From Scleromitrula shiraiana (taxonomy: Eukaryota > Ascomycota > Leotiomycetes > Helotiales > Sclerotiniaceae), in NCBI GenBank assembly GCA_028455995.1, contig JABELC010000004.1, forward strand, positions 1,302,001 through 1,366,000: 64,000 bases of DNA. The letters are read 5' to 3'. Below, in pieces: positions 55,710 through 64,000 of the stretch. Numbering within the stretch: the first letter of the stretch is position 1; every line of letters starts with the position of its first letter. The translations under genes were made by a program, and so were the position numbers. The notes under the pieces are model-generated. The model saw only the letters and a list, made by a program, of their open reading frames with translations, was not told the origin of the DNA and ran no database searches.

Positions 55710-58670
55710 ATGAATTCCGCAATATCAGAACCTGAGCTTATCAATCGAGAAAGCAAGCAGACTTCACCAGCTTCTTCTTTTGCTTGTCACCAGTGCCCTA
55801 AATCTTTCAATCGACGCGAAAATTTAAGTCGTCATCTGAAGACACGTGAGTAAAATCATCAACTACAAAACGTCACAGATTGACGGTACCATCAAGCCCC
55901 AATAATCGACTTGACTAATACAGAAATTATCTAGACGATGCTGGTCGAACTCATATTTGTCATATTTGCGAGAAAACATTCACCAGAAGTGATCTCTTGA
56001 AAAGACATGAAGCGGGCCATGAACGATGGGACAAGAAAGAACCTAAATCTGAGGGACGAAGAGACTCAGTCAAGCGTAGGAAGATTTCTACTGATTCTAT
56101 TGATACCCAATCAAGTCTTCAAAATTTCAGTTGGGTATCTGCAAATGTATTAGAGCCAGTCCATCTTTCACGTTCATCGAGCGATTCTTCTGGGGGAGAT
56201 GCCTCATATCAGCCCTCACAAAATTTCATCGAGAGAGGTAAGTTGGAGCTCGGAAACCTCTACTCTGAGCCAAACCTATATTCTAAACCATCACATGGAA
56301 CTAAGAGGTCTGGTTCGGCACCAAGTTCGGCGTACACATATCCCAGAACAAGTTTCTCATCACAACAATACCCTCAGCCTTTCCAAGAGACTATACTAAA
56401 TCAACAAATTCCTCCGTTGGATTTCTCTGGATTGGTTCAATTTGACTTCAGCTCGTATCTTCACCCCGAAAGCGCGCCCATTGGAAACGAATGGTTCTCC
56501 AATGACTTTTATTCTGCTATGCGTGAAACAGGTAACGAATGGGAGAGTAGTTTTGGGAATGAACTTAGCGCTAGCTTACTAGCTGGAGAGTTGAAAAAGG
56601 TTTCCGGGGATGGCAAAATGGAAAGCACGACGAGCGCGTCAATTGGAATTGTACCTCAAGAGCCAAAGATTCCGCAGAATTCTATTCAGCTTGAGAACAT
56701 CGAACCATGCTTGGAACCGCCTACTGATACCACACATAATTCTTCAGCTTCGAATGCCCCTACAGATGACGATGAGTGGCCTTTCCTGTGGAATACTTCA
56801 CAAAAGCCAGCTGTGATGTTAGAGTCCGGTCCAATTGAAATTCAATCTGATCACCCGCTATATCGCAACCATAACTCGACATATGACATCTCCGAATCAA
56901 CTTATTGCAAGATACGAGCTTTTCTCACTTTTCCCGTGGAAAAGGTTCATGATCTGAAACCACTCTTTGTTCTTCCCCCATTACACGTTGTTAACATTTT
57001 CATTGGACTTTATTTTGAGCATTTCTCTCACCAAGCTCCTGTTCTACATCACCCCACAGTCAACACCGACGAACTTCCGCCACCATTATTATCCGCAATA
57101 ATGATAATTGGAGCTACGTACAGTCGAGTCAAGAACGCGCGAAGGTTCACTATTGTCCTAATTGACATCATTGGTTGGCATCTTCTCGTCGCCATGAATC
57201 TCGACATGAGTTTGATACGAGACCCTATGACGATATTCACTCAAGCTCTTCTCATACACGTGGGTTTATGGTGTGGTAATAAGAGAGCTTTTGATGTAGC
57301 TGAATCATTCCGAGGTCAATTTGTATTTCATATGCGACAGCTTCACGACGGTGAAAGGTGGAAATCATCGGTGAAGAATTTAACTACTGATGGATCACAT
57401 GAAGGCTTGCAAGTTCAATGGCTTCGTTGGATAGACGAGGAAAGTCTTCGTAGACTTCATTGGGTCGTATACTCTATTGATCGTCAATTCCCTGCTCTAT
57501 GGAACCTACCTTCTACGATAGCTGTGGGCGAATTGGTCGATTTAGGCTGTCCATGCGACGAAACTTACTGGACTGCATCATCAGCGCGTCAGTGGAAAAA
57601 CATACTAGGCCCTGCAACTCTCCCACCATCTCCATTATTCTCCGCTGCAGTTGGACCTTTCTTGTTTCATACCTCTGAATCTATATCTTCTAGTATGCTC
57701 TTCGGTCGTCCTCAAAAATCTCAACATCTTCCTCTTCTAAATCTTAATCCTTATACAGCATTTCTTGTCCTTCTTGCAATACAGGATCAAATTTTTCACT
57801 TCTCGCAAGATTGTCTTGTGGCAGGGAATTTTCTGGACGATGACGATAATAATAGTGATGAACATTCAAATCTACTCCATCCTATCTATGGAGGTTCCCC
57901 CAGCGAATCATCTTTACCTAGTGGTCGATCTCAAAATCGATATTCGGGAATTCAGAGTCCTTCCCAAGCACTAAGAAATCGTCTTACCAGGAGAAGGCAG
58001 GAACTAGCTTGTACGTACATCTTTCCACTTTCTCATTTCACGTTTTTGATACGTCACTAACAATAAAATAGCCTCACTAACCCTTTTCTCCCAAACATAT
58101 CTTTACCACGCTCCCACGACCATCCATCCCACTTCCCAGCTGTTCCACTCCTTTTCCATCGCTCAACATCATCTTTCCACCATCCTCCTCCATGTTCCCG
58201 CCACCGACCTCTTCAACTGTATCGGCAAAGCCGGAAACGCAGGGATCCAACCTGCCATGCAAAAACTGAGTACCTGGGCGAAAGAAAATCCCGATTTAGC
58301 TGTTGAGAGTGCGGTCAAAGCTGCAGAGACAATCGTGATGTTGAGTGGGGATGGGGAGGGTCGGGATATGGTTGATACGGCGGTATATGGAGCGATGGGA
58401 CTGATGATCTCACATGTTGTTTTGTGGATTTTTGGGAGGGTGGTTGGTGAGCGGGAAAGGGCAGGATTAGGGAGGAGATTGGAAGAGGAGGAGGGAGTGG
58501 GGGAGAATGTGTTCGGGGGTGTTTTGAGGGGGGAATTGGGTAAGGGTGGGAAGGAGATTGGGAATGGGAAGGCTTTGTTTAGAAGTGCGGCGGAAATGCT
58601 GATGAAGTTTGGTACTTGGGGGGTGGCGTTGGACATGGCTATGTTGTTGCATCGGAGATCGGAGAGTTGA
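55710..58670 (+). CDS. C2H2 zinc-finger transcription factor with fungal_trans domain
   Basis: Predicted 936-aa nuclear regulator. Exons are 55710-55845, 55935-58010 and 58072-58670. The first intron must end at the TAG at 55934 (not the CAG at 55923) to keep frame; this choice also completes finger 1. Finger 1 is C26-x2-C29..H42-x3-H46 and finger 2 is C54-x2-C57..H70-x3-H74, the tandem pair common in this class. A basic patch (RRDSVKRRKIS) near 86-96 could be a nuclear signal. A Ser/Asn/Pro-rich linker follows. The fungal-specific regulatory domain starts near 330 (LPPLHVVNIFIGLYFEHFSH, GATYSR, HEGLQVQWLRWIDEESLRRL). The C-terminal 200 residues contain Gly/Glu-rich turns. Target genes are unknown; the neighbouring P450 is broken, so no cluster role is evident. 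Confidence 0.92.
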
Positions 58671-60569
58671 GGTAAGGCGCTAGTGTGGTTGGATATGGTA
58701 TATCGGTGTTGTTTGTATCTGTATATTCCTGTAACATCAAGCAGCATATAGATAAATTACAAATTTCATGAATCGTTCAAGAACTATAGATACATTTGTA
58801 TGTTCAAGCATATGATTTATCGACGTAACATCATCAGTACAGCCTATTCAAGTTCTCAATGTTTGTTCGAAATCTCATTACTAAACCACTCGCAACTATG
58901 AGGGGAATTTAGCTTGTTCCATCATTAGCAGCGGTTGTGGAGATGAGGTTATAAGCTTTAATTTCGGGACCAATGAGGGCGGCTGCTGCGGAGTGTAGTG
59001 GCTATTGTCAAACTAGATAACGATGGACTCTGCGAGATGCTGATGTTCTTCAAGCATACAGATACTTATCTTTACGTACCAAGCTCGAGTATCTACTTGC
59101 TTGACTCCAGCTGACGTTCTTGAACTCATGACACTCGTGTACCAGAAGTCAGTTAGTTGTATGCGGCGGCTAGGACATTGCAGGTAGGCTAATTGTTTCT
59201 ATTCTGGGTGTGGAGGAGAGGCATACACCAAAGGGGTGATAACCCCTCAGGATCCTACAGTAAGGGGAAAATGTCTGAGGCATACTTGCCTTTGTTGAAA
59301 GAAATAGGAATTATTAGAATATTTCAAATGAAGAGGAACCCAAAAAGTGCGGAAATTTTCGGGGATTTCCTAGCCTCGTTTGGATGTCCGTGAGCCTCAC
59401 GGACATCCAAAAAACATCAAGGATGCTAAATTGTGATACTGTGCTATGGTTGCGATCGCAGAATCCCACAATAACTAAAGTAATTTTCTGTCGAGGTGCT
59501 GGGACGGGAAACGGGAACGGGTGCTAGGTGCTGGGACTAAGGTAAGTAAGACACCGTTGAGCCATAAAAAAGAACAGAACTTCTTGCTTGAAACCATTCG
59601 CAATGAGCTATTCTCACCGAATGGGACCCGAGAAGAATTAAATCTGTGGCGACCCGCAAACGTAGTTAATCAGACGCTCTAGACAAGCTAGCAGCAAGGC
59701 AAGTATTGCGGCCCAGATCTACAACCATCAAACAATACGACAGGCATCCCAGTCTCCCGGAAGGAAAAATTAATTATCTGCCGAAGCCACCGGATCAAGC
59801 CGAGCGCAGTGTAACGAAACATGGGTTTTCGGATCATCAGCCAACACTAACCTGCAAATTTCCGTACACAGCCGCAAATCCCAAGCTGATTCTGATAGTA
59901 AACGGCGAAAGAAGAAGGCTTTTTTGGTTGAGCAAACGATCAACTTTGCGCATTGATTCTAAGACTTCTTTTTGATGATATTTACGATCGGGCTCGGGCT
60001 AGTCTATTTGAATACTAGTAGTCTCTGAATATCTGGACATAGACATAAGTTGCTCTCATGTGATTACATGAATGATTAAGAGTCATCTGAATGGAGGTTT
60101 GCAATGTTCACGCCTCGTCGAATGAAAGTACTACTAGCATGCTTTCGCAGGCTGGACCTGCACCCTGCACCGGCCAGGTTATTTTTCTTGTTTTTCGGCT
60201 CCAGGTACTTGCAAAGTTGGCCACATCGAGAAAAATTGGAAAGTTAGGTGCAACGGTTTGTTTGTAAGCACTAGTTGCATGAGAACCAGTTATTCGCGTA
60301 GGAAAAGCTTGGAGCTGAGGTATCGTGTAACCACACCACATGTAAGAGTGACATAGAAACGGGCAGTAACAGATGCACGTTTGATGGACCGTGGCTTTAT
60401 ACAATGAGTCATATTGAATATAACAACACCTCCGAAAATTTCTCAAGAATTCAGAGCTGCTATAAGTCTAGATCTAAATATCTTCTGCTAAGCCGTCGGC
60501 AGTGCTGCAGGTCAATTTACCATCACGGGTATAGATGACATAAAAAATGATGCATCACAAATTGCGATT
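58671..60569. other. Intergenic, about 1.9 kb
   Basis: No supported gene. A 29-nt perfect hairpin lies at 59381-59409. An open plus-strand frame ending at 59975 (SLPEGKINYLPKPPDQAERS..) is protein-like but has no recognised relative and no clear start. Confidence 0.5.
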
Positions 60570-62300
60570 CTAAATTTTTACCCAGATATCTTTCCAAAAT
60601 ACCACACCTCCCGGAACAAGGAATGGTAGACCCGGAGTTTCTTTGCCTGGTGCACATTTGTCAAGAGCGAAAGTGCGAAAGTGCGAAAGTACTGCTCGTG
60701 GTAAACTTAGTCAACAACTAAGAAATAACCATGAAAAAATCAAGATAAACATACCATAAATGGAGTTTTCATAAGTTCCACCATGGCCAGATCTTTACCC
60801 AAACAGCCTCTAGATCCATATCCATATCCACATGTAAAATTGTATTTAGCAAATACTTTTGCGTTCTCACCATCATTCTCGAGCCATCTCTCTGATCGAT
60901 ATTCATCAGTATCTTCTGCATAGAGCGCTATATCCCTGTTTGCAAGATAAGGTGAGCAAGTGAGTTCGGTCCCAATCGGTATGGGTATCACTTTTCCATC
61001 GATTATCAAGGGTGGCGGATCGGATGTAACTTCCCGAGGAATTGTTATAGGGGAGGCTGGTCATAGACAAAGTGACTCTTTTATGCATGCAACGCAATGG
61101 GCTGACACTTCCGCTGCAGTGGGAACGGCCACTTCATTCATCATACTTTGGTATGTGACTGGAGATGAGAGTAAATTGGTAAAAATTGCATTAAAAGATA
61201 TTCCAGTAGTATCGGCTCCGGCTAGCAACAGTAAGAGAACTTCAGCTTTTAGGTAATCTTCATCTAAGGGATTTCCGTCCGGTGTCCTAGCTTCGAAAAA
61301 CCTGCATGATGGTTCTTTTAGTTTCATTCTTCAACACTGATTGGAATCATGATATGTACGCTTGAAATATATCCACTCGGTCACGGACTTTACCTTCTGC
61401 AATTTCTGCCCTCCTTTCATCAATTAGTTTGTCTCGCCATCTCATCAAAATACTATTACCGTTCTTCTTTTCAGGTGTTGCTACAGAAAGTTTTCGCAAT
61501 GGCGTTCTTTTCATAAATTTCACGAAAGGATATAATCGACTAACTGGTCCAAAGTGACGAAGTCCCTCACGAATACTATTAATCAAGCCTCCTACATACT
61601 CTGCACTTTCAACAAATTCAAAAGCCTTCCCAAAATCCACCTCACCAATTATATCAAAAGTCACATATGTAGTCCAAGGTGCGATATCAACTGGGGCCCG
61701 GTCTCAGCGAACAAGGATTTGAGCTTTTCTATCCAAGATAGGATGATCTTATCCACCAATGTTTCCGACTTGATCATCTTGGAGTATGAATATGGGGAAG
61801 CAATGGATTTTCTGTGATACGCATGGTTTGTATGTGAATACATATTGAAAAGGGATTCGACATCTCCGAATGATTCAATTATATAAATTCTAGATTTGGT
61901 GCATGTACGATGATAAACCGTTGGAATGGCATAGGCTGATCTGAGTTGATGAGAAGTGTTGTTGGTGCAATGCGCATAATAGGGAGTAGATAACCGATGA
62001 GAACAATGAATTTCGACCGCCGAGATGACAATTGACTTTTGGATGTTTTGTACTTTTCGTCTCCTTGAACTGTTTCTTATAGAAAGCCAATTATGTGCCT
62101 TGGAAGAGATGATATGCCCCCCATAATCTGGTAACACTCGCCCAGAATGGTCCGGGGAATTCTTCAAGTGGATGTACAAATCGATAATATACAATTTGAT
62201 ACAGGAAAGAGAGAGAAACATATTCAGGTATGACCCAAAGAAAGTTCAGAACATTGATATGAGGGGCAAACCCCTCTGATGAAACTATATAGTTGCTCAT
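60570..62300 (-). pseudogene. Cytochrome P450 pseudogene
   Basis: The minus strand begins at 62300 with a short membrane-anchor stretch and YYRFVHPLEEFPGPFWASVT, the proline-rich hinge of fungal microsomal P450s. P450 segments continue across frames: PTVYHRTCTKSRIY and YHRKSIASPYSYSKM (about 61925-61790), a VTFDIIGEVDFGKAFEFVES helix region (about 61664), the I-helix AGADTTG (about 61210) and the K-helix CIKESLCL (about 61085). Then come PIGTELTCSPYLANRD, ERWLENDGENAKVFAKYNFT and the heme loop YGYGSRGCLG (Cys retained, the usual first Phe replaced by Tyr). A GTATGT intron follows, then a tail ending VPGGVVFWKDIWVKI at 60570. The invariant ExxR of helix K reads E-S-L-C. At least three frameshifts are needed. 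The enzyme is almost certainly inactive; substrate unknown. Confidence 0.85.
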
Positions 62301-63044
62301 CTTAACGATTCATGTTTCCATGTTGTATATTGGAGAATATAGAAAATAGCGATACTACGCATATTTATTCGAGGAACTTTCGACGAGAGATCTCTTATCT
62401 TTCATGGTGTTGGTAAGACGGGTATGTCAAATTGCATAAATTTCGCATGTTAAACCAATTGTTGGAACGGATTGAGCTTCTCGTTCAAGATGTGGACATT
62501 TGAATATAATTTCTCTGAATGTCTATGTAAAGTACAAATATGAAGATATATTTTCGCTAACCATTTGAATAGAATATAGATATTCAGATGTCTTTTGTTT
62601 CAATATGTATATGCAATATGCAGTCAAATATAGGTATATTTGATTGTATTTATCAACTGAACAGGCATTCAAAATTTAAATAGCTCGGACGATGCCGTCA
62701 TCACCTTCCCACTCCATTATAGATAAGCACCGAGATGCAACTGTACATATGATACCGCGACAAATAACTTAAGGCACACTGATGCAGACAAAACCTCACA
62801 ATAATAACCATAATAACCAATCTATTTTACAGAAATATTCAGTGGACAATAACACTCAATCATCTTCAATCCGGAATGCACTCCGGTGCCGTCGATCACA
62901 ATGGTCTACAACTAACGAAACGATATTCGACGAGCATACAGTGGCTATCGAAGAGAGGAATTAGTAATGATATACATCCAGACCCCTGTTAGTCCTTAGA
63001 ACTACTTACTGGTCATATAATCAATTCTCCTCGACATAAATTTA
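62301..63044. other. Intergenic with dispersed repeat
   Basis: No supported gene. Includes the inverted copy of the dispersed repeat at about 62512-62690 and A/T-rich flanks. Confidence 0.55.
62512..62690. repeat. Dispersed repeat, copy D (inverted orientation)
   Basis: Left end CTGAATGTCTATGTA; right end GGCATTCAAAATTTAAATAG, the reverse complement of the copy C head (CGAGCTATTTAAATTTTGAA then TGCCTGTTCAGTTGATAAAT). The interior carries TTGAATAGAATATAGATATTCAG-like A/T sequence. Confidence 0.45.
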
Positions 63045-64000
63045 TTATTGCTGCTGAGATGTTCTTACGGCTCTGAATTTTTGTAAGTCTGAGGATAAGT
63101 CAATCCATTCGCTGATTTGGGGCCGCTCGAAATCTGGAATCAGGGCTACTCTTTTTGAGTCCCTTTCGGAGTTTTCAGATGGTGAAATCCCTCTCTTGTC
63201 ACCTGTATTTGAGAAGCTACCAGATTCGAATTGGAAACTTTGCGAAAGATTTTTTGAAATCTGCTCCACATCCGTAACCGCATCCACCATTTTCCCTCCA
63301 CAATTTCTCGAACCCCAACTCTTCCCATCTCGATAAAAGACCTTGACAGAGTAATCCGTATGGACATCCGTCACTTGGATATATAACGAATATCTGACGA
63401 TAGCCTGTGGGTTATTGACATTAGGAAGCCGTCTGGTATCGAATCCTCTGTAATCGTCTAGCCCGAGAGTCCATTCTATCTTCTCCGACTTTGTCGGAAG
63501 GGGTAGTGATTGTCCCTGCTGGCTGTGCAAAGTTCCGTCCGAACGTATGAATGCGAACTTCTCACTGCCCGGATCAAAATCCATAATATACACCTCATCA
63601 TAGAATTTGTGTGTTTGAGACGAATCGACATATCGATGGCGAGCATTTTTTGGTTTACTGTCGGTACGAATATCACAACCAGGATCAATATTCTGGCCTT
63701 TTGTTGCTAAGTACTGGACTATATAAGTCCATCTCTTATTGTCGGCTTTTTTCTCTGTGTGTCGTTCACTAAAGCCCGGCATACGTCTGATGTACGAGTT
63801 GACCTCCTGCAGCGTTACTATTCCAATAGTCCATTTTAATGGACGACGTGTAAGGAAATCTTCATGCAGTCGCAATAATGCCGCTCCTTTGACCATATCA
63901 TTCTTGCTCCACCGCCGGTGGCAAATCGTAAGATGCGGAAATCTTTGCTCAATTGATTTTTTAACAAACGGATTCCGACACATTCCACCACACAGCACGA
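63045..64000 (-). CDS. Hsp70-like (HSPA12-type) ATPase, C-terminal part
   Basis: Minus-strand frame entering from the right edge and ending at 63045, so the N-terminal ATPase lobes lie outside the window. The first visible residues, LCGGMCRNPFVKKSIEQRFP then a GAALLRLHEDF stretch, match the adenosine/phosphate end of the actin-Hsp70 fold in fungal Hsp70-like proteins related to HSPA12. After that comes about 250 residues including RPLKWTIGIVTLQEVNSYIR, an Ig-like or beta-rich region (YSLYIQVTDVHTDYSVKVFY), and a Lys/Arg/Ser-rich tail. The visible 317 codons contain no stop or obvious intron. The family usually has an LCGG-(x)3-NP element preceding a conserved Gly-Ala; both are present. Chaperone activity is not established for this branch. 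Confidence 0.75.
   Translation of the reverse strand, partial: VLCGGMCRNPFVKKSIEQRFPHLTICHRRWSKNDMVKGAALLRLHEDFLTRRPLKWTIGIVTLQEVNSYIRRMPGFSERHTEKKADNKRWTYIVQYLATKGQNIDPGCDIRTDSKPKNARHRYVDSSQTHKFYDEVYIMDFDPGSEKFAFIRSDGTLHSQQGQSLPLPTKSEKIEWTLGLDDYRGFDTRRLPNVNNPQAIVRYSLYIQVTDVHTDYSVKVFYRDGKSWGSRNCGGKMVDAVTDVEQISKNLSQSFQFESGSFSNTGDKRGISPSENSERDSKRVALIPDFERPQISEWIDLSSDLQKFRAVRTSQQQ

Overview
This window looks like nuclear DNA of a filamentous ascomycete. The evidence is short introns (about 45-75 bp in most genes) with GT..AG ends and CTAAC/CTGAC-like branch sites, a fungal-type translation elongation factor 3 gene, a Zn2Cys6 regulator relic, and GH128 and GH5 glycoside hydrolases. Base composition is moderately AT-rich with many microsatellites. 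Protein style (EF-3, malate dehydrogenase, DUF7025-AAA protein) suggests a leotiomycete such as a Sclerotinia/Botrytis relative. That placement is an inference and was not tested by any search.

Layout. 0-10 kb: a small unknown gene (336-1009), a secreted GPI-type GH128 glycosidase (3139-4138), a frameshifted membrane-protein gene (5049-6155), and a scrambled relic of elongation factor 3 (about 6510-7245). 9.7-13.3 kb: the intact four-exon EF-3 gene on the minus strand. 13.3-26.8 kb: mostly gene-poor, with a 348-bp Tourist-like MITE (15572-15919), a decayed STAND/ankyrin gene (18815-21513) and simple repeats. 26.8-38.9 kb: the housekeeping block, with a 981-aa DUF7025-AAA ATPase (+), mitochondrial malate dehydrogenase (-), a GH5 glycosidase (+) and an unknown charged protein (-). 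This block is interrupted by a 935-bp TIR element (33028-33962) beside a frameshifted minus-strand gene. 39-64 kb: accessory in character. It holds a 1.3-kb TIR element with an almost pure A/T core (41526-42823), then a large unrecognised repeat protein (43413-47946, 1419 aa as modelled). Next come three broken minus-strand genes: a Zn2Cys6 factor, a C2H2 zinc-finger protein with two in-frame stops, and a P450 that has lost its ExxR arginine. This part also holds one intact-looking C2H2/fungal_trans regulator (55710-58670) and the 3' part of an Hsp70-like (HSPA12-type) gene running off the right edge.

How it fits together. The intact genes are mainly core metabolism, translation and cell wall: EF-3 drives ribosomal E-site release, MDH serves the TCA cycle, and GH128 and GH5 act on glucans or glucosides. 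No biosynthetic cluster or operon-like unit is visible. The P450 and the regulator are neighbours, but the P450 is dead. The most unusual content is the 1419-aa repeat protein with a short N-terminal Gly-Asn-x-Arg-x-His-x-Gly-Asp motif, the fragmented and internally duplicated EF-3 copy near its parent, and two well-delimited TIR elements. At least four loci are broken by stops or frameshifts, some of them C-to-T type, as repeat-induced point mutation (RIP) would leave.

Intron boundaries were placed by eye from splice consensus and reading-frame continuity. No alignment, transcript or database search was available.
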